30,092 nucleotides of DNA. It comes from JBDKTK01 sp039680225 (GTDB taxonomy: Bacteria > Desulfobacterota > Syntrophia > Syntrophales > UBA4778). Positions 15,351 through 23,185 of this stretch are shown piece by piece. The translations under genes and the position numbers were made by a program. The DNA lies in the NCBI GenBank assembly GCA_039680225.1, contig JBDKTK010000378.1, positions 1 to 30,092 of the forward strand, given 5' to 3'. How positions within the stretch are numbered: the first letter of the stretch is position 1; the number at the start of each line of letters is the position of its first letter. The notes beneath the pieces are model-generated. The model saw nothing but the letters and a program-made list of their open reading frames with translations. It did no database searches and was not told the origin of the DNA.

Positions 15351-16208
15351 CTACTTGCTGTAATCATAGAATCCTTTTCCGGATTTCCTTCCCATGTAGC
15401 CGGCATCCACGTATTTCTTGAGCAACGGGCATGGCCGGTACTTGGAATCGCCGAAGCCCTTATGTAAAACGTCCATAATGGCCCAGCAGGTATCCAAGCC
15501 GATAAGGTCGGCCAACGCCAGGGGACCCATGGGATGATTCATGCCAAGGACCATAATATCGTCAATGGCCTTCGGGGTGCCGACACCTTCGAAAAGGGCA
15601 TAAACCGCCTCATTGATCATAGGCAGGAGAACACGATTTGATATGAATCCGGGGAAATCATTACACTGCACAGGGATTTTGCCGAACTGTTTGGACAGCT
15701 TGTCTGTGAGCTCATAAGTTGCATCCGATGTGGCCAACCCCCGGATGACCTCAACGAGTCTCATTACCGGGACAGGGTTCATGAAGTGCATACCGATGAC
15801 TTTGTCGGCCCTTTTGGTGGCCCCGGCAATCCTCGTAATAGGAATGGAAGAAGTGTTAGTGGCCAGCACAACATCGGGTTTGCACACCGAATCGAGAGTC
15901 TTGAATATCCCGAGTTTCAGGTCCTCTCTCTCGACAGCGGCTTCGACCACGAAATCGGCGTCTTTCATGTCTTCCAGCTTCGTCGTACCCTTAATGCGTC
16001 CCATGATCTCTTTTTTCTGATCGGCCGTGAGCTTCTCTTTGGCGACCAGCCTGTCCAGATTCTTGGAAATTGTGTCCAGGCCCCTCTGCACGAAATTGTC
16101 GGCAATATCGCTCATGATTACATTGAGCCCGCCGGGATATGCAGCAACCTGGGCGATACCGTTACCCATCTGACCCGCGCCAACTACACCAAAAGTCTTT
16201 ACTTCCAT
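15351..16208 (-). CDS. hbd: 3-hydroxybutyryl-CoA / 3-hydroxyacyl-CoA dehydrogenase
   Basis: Oxidises 3-hydroxyacyl-CoA to 3-ketoacyl-CoA with NAD(P). The single-domain form of 285 residues matches the bacterial Hbd/PaaH short type rather than the large FadB fusion. The dinucleotide loop GAGQMG is at 10-15, NTSSIPIT near 118, and the catalytic pair His141 and Glu153 in GMHFMNPVPVMRLVEVIRG. The C-terminal dimerisation domain with GFISNRVLLPMINEA and DIMVLGMNHPMGPLALADLI is complete, ending GRKSGKGFYDYSK. AAGGAGG precedes the ATG at 16206-16208. A terminator-like hairpin lies between it and the upstream thiolase gene, so its level may differ from the genes before it. Confidence 0.94.
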   Translation of the reverse strand: MEVKTFGVVGAGQMGNGIAQVAAYPGGLNVIMSDIADNFVQRGLDTISKNLDRLVAKEKLTADQKKEIMGRIKGTTKLEDMKDADFVVEAAVEREDLKLGIFKTLDSVCKPDVVLATNTSSIPITRIAGATKRADKVIGMHFMNPVPVMRLVEVIRGLATSDATYELTDKLSKQFGKIPVQCNDFPGFISNRVLLPMINEAVYALFEGVGTPKAIDDIMVLGMNHPMGPLALADLIGLDTCWAIMDVLHKGFGDSKYRPCPLLKKYVDAGYMGRKSGKGFYDYSK

Positions 16209-16238
16209 GTCCGCCCTCCTTGGGATTTAATTAAGACG

Positions 16239-16268
16239 AAAAAGGGCGGCCTTTTTCAGACCGCCCTT
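16239..16268 (-). terminator. Possible internal terminator between thiolase and hbd
   Basis: On the minus strand AAGGGCGG (complement of 16261-16268) pairs with CCGCCCTT (complement of 16242-16249) around an 11-base loop, followed by a short U-run. It starts six bases after the thiolase stop. The next gene starts only 30 bases later, so full termination would silence hbd, ech and the dehydrogenase unless another promoter exists; partial termination is likelier. Confidence 0.65.
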
Positions 16269-16274
16269 AATTTC

Positions 16275-17564
16275 CTAAACGCTTTCCAGAAGAATTGCCA
16301 TTCCCTGCCCGCCGCCTATACACAGGCCGGCGATGCCGAGTTTCGCGTTTCGTTTTTTCATCTGATTGGCCAGGGTGTAAGTTATCCTGGCGCCGGTGCA
16401 TCCGATGGGATGCCCGATGGAGATTCCGCTTCCGTTAATGTTGCACTTGGCCATATCGATATTGAGCTCCCGGACACAGCCAAGGGCCTGGACGGCAAAG
16501 GCCTCATTAAGTTCCCACAGATCGATGTCATTCACCTTTAAATTGAATTTATTCAGAATCTTTTTGACGGCCGGAATCGGTCCCAATCCCATGAAAGCCG
16601 GATCGACTCCGCCGGAAGCGTAGCCGACAATTTTTACCATGGGCTTGCAGCCGAGCTCTTTTGCTTTGGCGGCGCTCATCACCACAACCGCGGCAGCTCC
16701 GTCGTTGATGCCCGATGCGTTGCCGGCCGTTACCGTTCCGCCTTTCTTGAAGACGGGCGCCAGCTTTGCCATTTTCTCCAGGCTTGTCTCCATGGGACGT
16801 TCGTCAACTTTGAACACCTTCGGGTCGCCCTTCCTCTGCGGAACCACAACCGGCACAATTTCATTAGCCACTGCGCCGCTGGCGTTGGCCTCCCTGGCTC
16901 TCCTGTGGCTTTCGTATGCGAGTTTGTCCTGATCTTCTTTGGAAATTTTCATTTTTTCGGCAATGTTCTCTGCCGTGAAGCCCATGTGGTAGGCATTGAA
17001 TATTTCCCACAGGCCGTCATGGACCATCAGGTCCGTAACTTTGCCGAATGGCATGTTCATCCTGTAACCCCAGCGGGCATCGGGCAATGCCATAGGAACG
17101 TTGCTCATGTTCTCCATACCGCCCGCGACCATTATATCCGCATCACCGGCTTTTATTATCTGGGCTGCTGATATGATGGCCCTCATTCCGGATGCGCAGA
17201 CTTTCTGGACCGTGAACACGTTCGTCTCTTCGGGAAGCCCCGCATAGATGGCCGATTGACGGGGGGGATTCTGGCCTAATCCGGCGTTCAGAACGTTTCC
17301 CATGACTACTTCATCAAAATATACGGGGGTAAGCGAGCTGTCATAATCATAATGTTTTTTCTGCAATTCGGTCATCTCGAAATTGCCGAAAACCGCGGGC
17401 CGGAACCCTTTGATATCGGAAGGTGTAATCGGCCTCAATCCTGCCCTGATTATGGCCTCTCTGATGACCAGCCTGCCAAGTTCTACAACTGAAACACCTT
17501 TCAAAGAACCGCCGAATTCGCCTACGGCTGTTCTTGCTCCGCTTACTATTACAACATCACTCAT
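16275..17564 (-). CDS. Thiolase (acetyl-CoA acetyltransferase / 3-ketoacyl-CoA thiolase) 1
   Basis: Cleaves 3-ketoacyl-CoA with CoA, or condenses two acetyl-CoA. The catalytic set is complete: nucleophile Cys123 in KVCASGMRAI, Asn353 in NEAF, His385 in GHPIGCTGAR, and Cys415 in CIGGGQGMA. The length of 429 exceeds the usual ~393 because of roughly 35 extra residues between about 45 and 82, where most thiolases go straight from the second helix to DEVIMGNVL. The start ATG at 17562-17564 follows an AAGGAG-type site. It is 40 bases downstream of the second thiolase gene in the same operon. Having two different thiolases side by side suggests division of labour by chain length or direction, which sequence alone does not settle. 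Confidence 0.93.
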   Translation of the reverse strand: MSDVVIVSGARTAVGEFGGSLKGVSVVELGRLVIREAIIRAGLRPITPSDIKGFRPAVFGNFEMTELQKKHYDYDSSLTPVYFDEVVMGNVLNAGLGQNPPRQSAIYAGLPEETNVFTVQKVCASGMRAIISAAQIIKAGDADIMVAGGMENMSNVPMALPDARWGYRMNMPFGKVTDLMVHDGLWEIFNAYHMGFTAENIAEKMKISKEDQDKLAYESHRRAREANASGAVANEIVPVVVPQRKGDPKVFKVDERPMETSLEKMAKLAPVFKKGGTVTAGNASGINDGAAAVVVMSAAKAKELGCKPMVKIVGYASGGVDPAFMGLGPIPAVKKILNKFNLKVNDIDLWELNEAFAVQALGCVRELNIDMAKCNINGSGISIGHPIGCTGARITYTLANQMKKRNAKLGIAGLCIGGGQGMAILLESV

Positions 17565-17604
17565 CGAAATATCTCCTTTCCTCTCTCTGAATAAATCAAC
17601 ATAT

Positions 17605-18966
17605 TTATGCTTCTACCTTGATCAGCATTGCATCTCCCTGGGCGTGCCCGGAACAGATTCCGCAGACTCCCAGGCCTCCTCCACGCCTCCTGAGTTCGTA
17701 AGCAAGGGTCATCACAATCCTTGCCCCGGTCGCCCCGATCGGGTGACCGAACGCTATGGCGCTTCCATTTACGTTAACTTTTTTAAACATATCTTCTTTT
17801 GTCATTCCGAGGACGCTCCCTGCGCTCACGAGAACGACGGCAGCAAAGGCCTCATTTATCTCGATCAGCTTGAGTTCGTCCAGCTTGAGGTCATTCTGCT
17901 GAAGGATTTTTTTAATCGCGAGCCCCGGCACAGTCGCAATGTCTTTGACGGGCTGCGACACTTCAGCATAGTCCAGTATTGTAAAGAGGGGTTTCATTCC
18001 CAGCTTATCGGCCATTTCCCTGCTCATGAGCAGGCAGACGTCGCCGCCGTCGTTGACGCCAGGTGCATTACCTGCCGTGACGCTGCCGGGTTTTCCGGTA
18101 ACCGTGCTTTTATGATTGAAAACGGCTGGAAGCTTGGCAAGCCCTTCCAGGGTTGTGCCGGGCCTGGGACCCTCGTCCTTGTCAAAGACAACAGTCTCTT
18201 TGCCCTTTTTAATCTCGACCGGGAAGATCTCATCGTCAAGGCGGCCGGCCTTCATCGCTTCAACCGCGCCCATTTGCGATTTCAGGGCCCACTCGTCCTG
18301 GTCCTGGCGGCTGAACCCGAATTCATCGGCGACTTCCGATCCGTGAATGGCCATGTGCCTGTTGTAGAACGCATCCCACAATCCGTCATATACCATCAGG
18401 TCAACTGCGGGTTTGCTAGTAAGGCCCATTCTCGCGCCCCACCTCATATCCGGGAGCGCAAACGGGCAGTTGCTCATGCTCTCCTGGCCGCCGGCGATGC
18501 AGATTTCCGCTCTGCCGAGCTGGATCATCTGCGTGGCCAGATCTATGGGTTTGATACCGGAGGAACAAACTTTGTTGATTGTTATTGATGGAACTGATTC
18601 GGGGACTCCCGCAAGGATCGTGGCTTGCCGGCTCGGCACCTGTCCTGCGCCTGCCGGGACGACCTGGCCCATGAAGATGTAGTCGACATCTTCCCCTTTA
18701 ACCTTGCCGTTCGTGCGCCTCAATACTTCCTTTATTGCTAGCGCGCCCAGCTCCACAGCCTGGAAATCCTTTAAAGAGCCTCCATATGTTCCATAAGGGG
18801 TCCTGCAGGCCTCTACGCAGACAACTTCCCGGAGACTCCTGGACTTGTTCTTGATGACCCTCCCCATTCCGGAAAAATCGCATTTGCGTTCTCCGTACTT
18901 AGCGATGGGAGCGTTTGCGTAAACTTCAGACTTCTTCTTGTCAAGCTTTTGCGGTACTTTTGACAT
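17605..18966 (-). CDS. Thiolase family protein 2, with N-terminal extension
   Basis: Second thiolase, 453 residues. Nucleophile Cys134 in NKVCSSGIKP, INEAFAAVV, His408 in GHPIGATGAR and Cys438 are all present. Two features differ from the first copy. The core thiolase fold begins at about residue 47 (REVVCVEACRTPYGTYGGSL), leaving a basic, polar N-terminal extension of some 45 residues. The extension is likely real because GAGGAGGAGG precedes the ATG at 18964-18966 and no such site precedes the internal Met34. In addition, the usual CIGGGQG loop reads CSGHAQG. It sits between the degenerate ligase gene (61 bases upstream) and thiolase 1. A 3-ketoacyl-CoA or branched/aromatic substrate is possible; I cannot assign it. 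Confidence 0.9.
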   Translation of the reverse strand: MSKVPQKLDKKKSEVYANAPIAKYGERKCDFSGMGRVIKNKSRSLREVVCVEACRTPYGTYGGSLKDFQAVELGALAIKEVLRRTNGKVKGEDVDYIFMGQVVPAGAGQVPSRQATILAGVPESVPSITINKVCSSGIKPIDLATQMIQLGRAEICIAGGQESMSNCPFALPDMRWGARMGLTSKPAVDLMVYDGLWDAFYNRHMAIHGSEVADEFGFSRQDQDEWALKSQMGAVEAMKAGRLDDEIFPVEIKKGKETVVFDKDEGPRPGTTLEGLAKLPAVFNHKSTVTGKPGSVTAGNAPGVNDGGDVCLLMSREMADKLGMKPLFTILDYAEVSQPVKDIATVPGLAIKKILQQNDLKLDELKLIEINEAFAAVVLVSAGSVLGMTKEDMFKKVNVNGSAIAFGHPIGATGARIVMTLAYELRRRGGGLGVCGICSGHAQGDAMLIKVEA

Positions 18967-19011
18967 TTGCTTCCTCCTCCTCTTCTCCCAGGTGTCCCTT
19001 GGAGTATTTTA

Positions 19012-19029
19012 AGTGAAATAAATTTCACT
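19012..19029. repeat. Perfect 8-bp palindrome at the ligase stop codon
   Basis: AGTGAAAT (19012-19019) and ATTTCACT (19022-19029) form a perfect inverted repeat separated by two bases. It overlaps the stop codon of the degenerate ligase and lies 46 bases upstream of the thiolase 2 start on the minus strand. It could be a dimeric regulator site or a weak hairpin; no T-run follows. Confidence 0.4.
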
Positions 19030-20479
19030 ATTTGAAGCTTTCAACGAACTCTACTTCACGAGGCAATTTGTAGGAAGATAAAAAGGTTCTGCAGTGTTTC
19101 AGGACGGATTTTTCGTCAAGCAAAGACCCGTTTTTCTTTATTACCAAAGCTTTTACAAGCTCTCCCCTCATCAGGTCAGGTACGCCGATTACGAGCGAGT
19201 CCTTGACATCAGGAAGCATATTTAAAACAATCTCAATCTCACGCGGATATACATTGAATCCGCTGTTGATAATCATTCGTTTTTTCCGGCCGGTTAGAAA
19301 AATGTACCCATCCTCGTCTATCCTGGCCAGATCACCCGTATGTAACCAGTTATCCCGGATGATATCGGAAGTGGCCGTGTCATCTTTATAATAACCCCTC
19401 ATGACATTTACGCCCCGGATAATCAGTTCACCGGTATCAGAGGCCGGCAATTCCAATCCGTTCCCGTTTACGATTTTGGCCGTAACCCCGGGAATGGGAA
19501 TCCCGATGGATCCGAACTTCTGTGTTTTTTCAATTCTGTTAACAGCGCAAACCGGCGAAGCTTCGGTCAGGCCATAACCCTCAAGGAGCGGGGCGTTGAA
19601 TTTTTTTTCAAAATCGGGGATCAGTTTGTGAGGCATTGCCGACCCGCCGGTAATGCAGAGCCGCAGGGTGTCGAACTTGTGCTTATTGGGGTTCTCCTGA
19701 AGCAGCATTCCAATGAATAACCGCGGCACGGCCCCTATGAATGTAATTTTCTCGTTATCTATGGCCCTGAATATGCTTTCGATGTGGAACTGGTCCATCA
19801 TGACCATGCTTGCGCCCAGGCGAATCAGGGCCAGCATGTTGGCAACAGCGCCAAATGAATGAAATAGCGGAATGACGCTCAACCCGCGATCATTTTCACT
19901 TCCCTGTAAGGGATTTCTGAGGAGGTCGCTCTGGCTGAACAGGTTCTTGTGGGTCAGGACGGCTCCCAGGGGTTTCCCGGTCAGGCCCGATGTGTAAATC
20001 ATTACGGCAGGGTCATCTTCTCCGATTTCGGGTATTTCGAAGGAAAAAGGTCCCTGCAGGGCATCCCTGAAGGGGGAAGGCTCATCCAGACCGTTTGTAA
20101 ATATTATTTCTTTGGTGTCCGATACGGCCCGGCATGCTTCCTCAACCCGGGGCGCCAGCAGGCCGGTTGTTACAACGATTCTCGAATCGCTGTTTTCGAG
20201 CAGGTAAGTAAGCTCGTATGCGGTTGACATTATATTAAGAGTAACCGCTACAGCCCCGATCTTCTGGGCGGCGAAATAGGATATGACAAACTCGGGAATA
20301 TTGGGAAGGATGATGGCTATTTTATCGCCCTTACCAATGCCCAGGTATTTAAGTTTGTTTGCAAAGGAATTAACCAGGTTGTTCAGATCAGAATATGAAA
20401 GCCGGGTTTCGTTATGGATTAATGCTGTTTTGCCTGCAAAATTTCTGCCGGTTTCCTCCAGCATTCGTCCTAAATCCAT
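19028..20479 (-). CDS. Degenerate acyl-CoA ligase family protein (lacks both conserved lysines)
   Basis: A clear AMP-binding-family protein, 483 residues from the ATG at 20477-20479, chosen because GGGAGG precedes it; the frame opens further upstream without support. Recognisable blocks are GKGDKIAIILPNIPEFVISYFA, IPLFHSFGAVANML, EGYGLTEASPVC, TGDLARIDEDGYIFLTGRKKR and NSGFNVYPREIEIVL. The P-loop reads YTSGLTGKPLGAV: the Thr after Gly is Leu and the Lys before the second Gly is Leu. The protein stops at PREVEFVESFK, just where others continue with PKT..GK, so the catalytic C-terminal Lys is absent. Normal adenylation is doubtful. The rest is not decayed, and it is the first gene of the beta-oxidation operon, so a non-enzymatic or altered role is possible. 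A recent truncation is the alternative. Confidence 0.88.
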   Translation of the reverse strand: MDLGRMLEETGRNFAGKTALIHNETRLSYSDLNNLVNSFANKLKYLGIGKGDKIAIILPNIPEFVISYFAAQKIGAVAVTLNIMSTAYELTYLLENSDSRIVVTTGLLAPRVEEACRAVSDTKEIIFTNGLDEPSPFRDALQGPFSFEIPEIGEDDPAVMIYTSGLTGKPLGAVLTHKNLFSQSDLLRNPLQGSENDRGLSVIPLFHSFGAVANMLALIRLGASMVMMDQFHIESIFRAIDNEKITFIGAVPRLFIGMLLQENPNKHKFDTLRLCITGGSAMPHKLIPDFEKKFNAPLLEGYGLTEASPVCAVNRIEKTQKFGSIGIPIPGVTAKIVNGNGLELPASDTGELIIRGVNVMRGYYKDDTATSDIIRDNWLHTGDLARIDEDGYIFLTGRKKRMIINSGFNVYPREIEIVLNMLPDVKDSLVIGVPDLMRGELVKALVIKKNGSLLDEKSVLKHCRTFLSSYKLPREVEFVESFK

Positions 20480-20507
20480 AATAAACCTCCCGTTTTTTGA
20501 ACGCCAA

Positions 20508-20536
20508 ACCATAGCACAGCATCATCAACTCTTCAA
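20508..20536 (-). promoter_or_regulatory. Candidate promoter of the beta-oxidation operon
   Basis: On the minus strand TTGAAG (complement of 20531-20536) and TATGGT (complement of 20508-20513) are 17 bases apart, and TGC immediately before the -10 gives an extended -10 element. The predicted start near 20501 leaves a leader of about 22 bases carrying the ribosome site. Neither hexamer is perfect. Confidence 0.45.
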
Positions 20537-20672
20537 TGAAATTATTGAGAAAGATCACTTCGCTGAACTGATATCCCTCAGGAATTGCAGCAAAAACAGT
20601 CTTATCAGAACATGCCTGTTTTCTTGACTTTTAGGTCGTATTGAATTAGCTAAAGCTTTTTCAGGAGGCATT

Positions 20673-21524
20673 ATGGCAATAATTCTTGATGGGAAAAAGA
20701 CTGCCGCCGAGCTGCGGGCGGAAATAAGGGAAAAAGCTCAGGCGTTGAAACAGAGGACCGGGGTTGTCCCGGGGCTCGCCGTCATCCTTGTCGGAGATGA
20801 TCCGGCTTCGAGGATATATGTGAATAACAAGGAGAAGGCCTGCGAGGCGGCCGGCTTCCTGTCAAGAGAATATAATCTGCCCGCCGGCACCAGAGCTGAA
20901 GAGATATCCGACCTGATCCGGTCTCTTAATAAAGACGACAGGATACATGGGGTTTTGATCCAGTTGCCCCTGCCGCCGCATATCAGGCCCGAGCCCCTTA
21001 TTGAGCTTGTGGACCCCAAAAAAGATGTGGACGGTTTCCATCCCTACAATATCGGACACCTTTTCCTGGGCAATCCCTATCACCGGCCTTGCACCCCGTC
21101 GGGAATAGTGGAAATCCTGGATCGGTATAAAATCGAAATATCCGGAAAAGAGGCGGTCATAGTGGGCCGGAGCAACATCGTCGGAAAACCGCTCGCCTTG
21201 ATGCTTCTGGCCCTGAATGCAACCGTGACAATCTGCCATACCAGGACAAGAGACCTTGCCGAAGTGACCAGGCGGGCCGACATCCTGGTTGCGGCTGCGG
21301 GGAAGGCCGGGATGATCAGGGGCGACATGGTCAAGACGGGGGCCGTGGTGGTGGATGTAGGGGTGAACCGGCTCGCGGACGGCCGGGTAGCCGGGGATGT
21401 CAATTTCGCCGAGGTGTCGCCCAAGGCATCCTATATAACGCCTGTTCCGGGCGGCGTGGGACCGATGACGATAGCTATGCTGCTCAAGAACACACTGGAA
21501 GGGGCAATGAGACAGACCGGATGA
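20673..21524 (+). CDS. folD: Methylenetetrahydrofolate dehydrogenase / methenyltetrahydrofolate cyclohydrolase
   Basis: Bifunctional folate enzyme converting methylene-THF to methenyl-THF and then to formyl-THF. The 283-residue length is standard. Motifs: YVNNKEKACEAAG with catalytic Lys53, IQLPLPPHI, DPKKDVDGFHPYNIG with Asp119, RPCTPSGIVEIL, the dinucleotide region GRSNIVGKPLALML (164-177), HTRTRDL, VVDVGVNRL and TPVPGGVGPMTIAML. The start ATG has an AGGAGG site directly upstream. It is divergent from the beta-oxidation operon and lies 32 bases before a membrane glycosyltransferase gene. It could serve ordinary one-carbon supply or a Wood-Ljungdahl branch; no other gene of that pathway is in the window. 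A weak TTGACT (20624-20629) upstream has no convincing -10 partner. Confidence 0.96.
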   Translation: MAIILDGKKTAAELRAEIREKAQALKQRTGVVPGLAVILVGDDPASRIYVNNKEKACEAAGFLSREYNLPAGTRAEEISDLIRSLNKDDRIHGVLIQLPLPPHIRPEPLIELVDPKKDVDGFHPYNIGHLFLGNPYHRPCTPSGIVEILDRYKIEISGKEAVIVGRSNIVGKPLALMLLALNATVTICHTRTRDLAEVTRRADILVAAAGKAGMIRGDMVKTGAVVVDVGVNRLADGRVAGDVNFAEVSPKASYITPVPGGVGPMTIAMLLKNTLEGAMRQTG

Positions 21525-21556
21525 TGAACCTGGTCCTCAAGGGTTTTGAGCGCTGA

Positions 21557-23185
21557 ATGGCCAGCCGAAAAACATCAATTATTTCAAATGTAAAAAGGTG
21601 CGCCGGTTCGGCAGTGGACCGGCTGGAATCATTATGCGGCCGTTATGATGAGAAATATCTCCTTTTTGCGGTTCGCATTGCGGCCCTTGTCCTGCGGGTT
21701 TCGCGAGCTTATTTCACCCCCATATTAAATGTCGACACGGCAATATATCTCTTTCAAGCCAAAGCCCTGTATTATGGTCAATGGCAGGCCGTCAACTCCT
21801 GTGTGCTCAAATCAGTTTCCATTCACCCGATTATTTCAAGCCTGCTCTTTGCATTGACTCATGACTGGGTCGTTTCGCTGGTTGCGACATCAATCCTGTT
21901 TGGGACTTTAACAACAGTTCCGATATATTATACTGCCCGGCTTTATTTCCCGGTCGATATCAGCCTGCTCGTCGCCTTGAGCTACTCTGTGATGTATGTT
22001 TTTGTAACTGCCGGGGTCGACATCGGACGTGATGCTCCATTCTGGTTCTTTTCCGCTTGCGGGATCTATTTTTTTTCGGCAGGGCTGAAGAAGGATAAAA
22101 CCTGTTTTTTCCCTTTGAGCACTGTTTTCTTCATGCTGGCGGCATGGAACCGGATAGAGGCAATAATGTTCCTTGCCCTGACGCCGTTATACCTGATCTT
22201 TAGAAAAACAAACCGGAAATCATTGAAGATTGCCGGCTTTTTCGCCCCCATCCTGTTCGGGATCGGGATAATTTTTCTTATGCAGGCCCTTGGGTTGCAA
22301 ATTATTCACAAATTCGGCGAAGTCCAGGATATGCTGCCGAATGCTCTAAAATCGTATCACGACCTTCGAACGAATCTGCTGTCAATAATCCAATCGCATC
22401 CTGCCGGTTTTGAACATGAGTTTTTCAAACAAGTCCGCACACTTTTATGGATGCTGGGGGTCAATATAGTAGTCAACGGCGTGGCCCAATCCTTCCTTTA
22501 TCTTTTCTTTCTGATTTTCCTGTTAGGGTTTTTTGATTTCAAGAAATGGCGAGAGAGTAGCGAAGCCCCTTATTTCGCAGTCCTGGTATCAGGGTCCTTT
22601 TTGATCCTCTATGTTTTTGTCCTCAAGCACTGGTTTCTCGAGAACAGGTATGCGACACTACTCATACTGCCCTCTTTCGTATTCCTCGGGTTCGGTATTG
22701 AGCGGGTCCTCTCCTTCTTCCGTCGGCTGCTGAAAGTAAGGCAATCCGCAACGATATTCATTTTTGTCTGCATTCTCTTCGCATATGCCTTACCGGCGCA
22801 AGTCAAACAGGATGATAATGGCAAGGCTGTTTTCAAACAAATCGGAACATATATTGCTGAACAGGAAAACGGCTCAAAATCAGTTAATATCATGGTTGTA
22901 GGCGCATATTTCAGAATTTTACACCTTTACAGCAATTTGAATTCGCCGGATTTTACCTGCCCTGACGATGGTGATTGCAGCAATTGTATCGGGAGTAATT
23001 ACCCCGAATTTGTACACGCTGTAGATCGGTGTAAAGCGCGGTACATGGTTTGGGAGGAAAAATACTGGCCCGCTGATTTTGACTTTATGAGAGAATACGA
23101 CCGTAACGATTTCCTTGTGGTGGGAGAGTGGTACTATGAGGAAACAGGAAGGATTGTTCTTTTCAAACGCCTTAAATCTGCTTAG
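21557..23185 (+). CDS. Polytopic membrane glycosyltransferase-like protein (GT-C fold, ArnT/PMT type)
   Basis: A 542-residue integral membrane protein with about ten hydrophobic segments spread from residue 35 to about 415 and a soluble C-terminal tail. In the first external loop, NVDTAIYLFQAKALYYGQW contains Asp60, matching the acidic residue that GT-C enzymes (ArnT, PMT, GT39/GT83) use in catalysis. These enzymes move sugars from polyprenyl-phosphate donors to lipid or protein acceptors on the periplasmic side. The second conserved region, GVDIGRDAPFWFFSACGIYF, also fits. The tail has a C-x5-C-x2-C group (from Cys468). The substrate is unknown. No strong ribosome site precedes the ATG, and coupling to folD upstream is possible. 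Its last 14 bases overlap the end of the convergent wecB gene. Confidence 0.75.
   Translation: MASRKTSIISNVKRCAGSAVDRLESLCGRYDEKYLLFAVRIAALVLRVSRAYFTPILNVDTAIYLFQAKALYYGQWQAVNSCVLKSVSIHPIISSLLFALTHDWVVSLVATSILFGTLTTVPIYYTARLYFPVDISLLVALSYSVMYVFVTAGVDIGRDAPFWFFSACGIYFFSAGLKKDKTCFFPLSTVFFMLAAWNRIEAIMFLALTPLYLIFRKTNRKSLKIAGFFAPILFGIGIIFLMQALGLQIIHKFGEVQDMLPNALKSYHDLRTNLLSIIQSHPAGFEHEFFKQVRTLLWMLGVNIVVNGVAQSFLYLFFLIFLLGFFDFKKWRESSEAPYFAVLVSGSFLILYVFVLKHWFLENRYATLLILPSFVFLGFGIERVLSFFRRLLKVRQSATIFIFVCILFAYALPAQVKQDDNGKAVFKQIGTYIAEQENGSKSVNIMVVGAYFRILHLYSNLNSPDFTCPDDGDCSNCIGSNYPEFVHAVDRCKARYMVWEEKYWPADFDFMREYDRNDFLVVGEWYYEETGRIVLFKRLKSA

Noticed and set aside
17383..18588. 401-codon open frame antisense to the thiolases
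   Set aside because: It crosses the boundary of two intact thiolase genes and its translation has no recognisable feature.
18880..19030. Frameshifted continuation of the degenerate ligase that might supply the missing C-terminal lysine motif
   Set aside because: I read the three minus-strand frames after the stop; none gives a convincing PKT..GK sequence. One frame has ISLKILQGTPGRR, but the GK is absent, so a simple frameshift does not restore the motif.
20624..20652. Promoter for folD (TTGACT with TAGCTA at 17 bases)
   Set aside because: The -35 is good but the -10 matches consensus poorly, so I did not list it as a feature.
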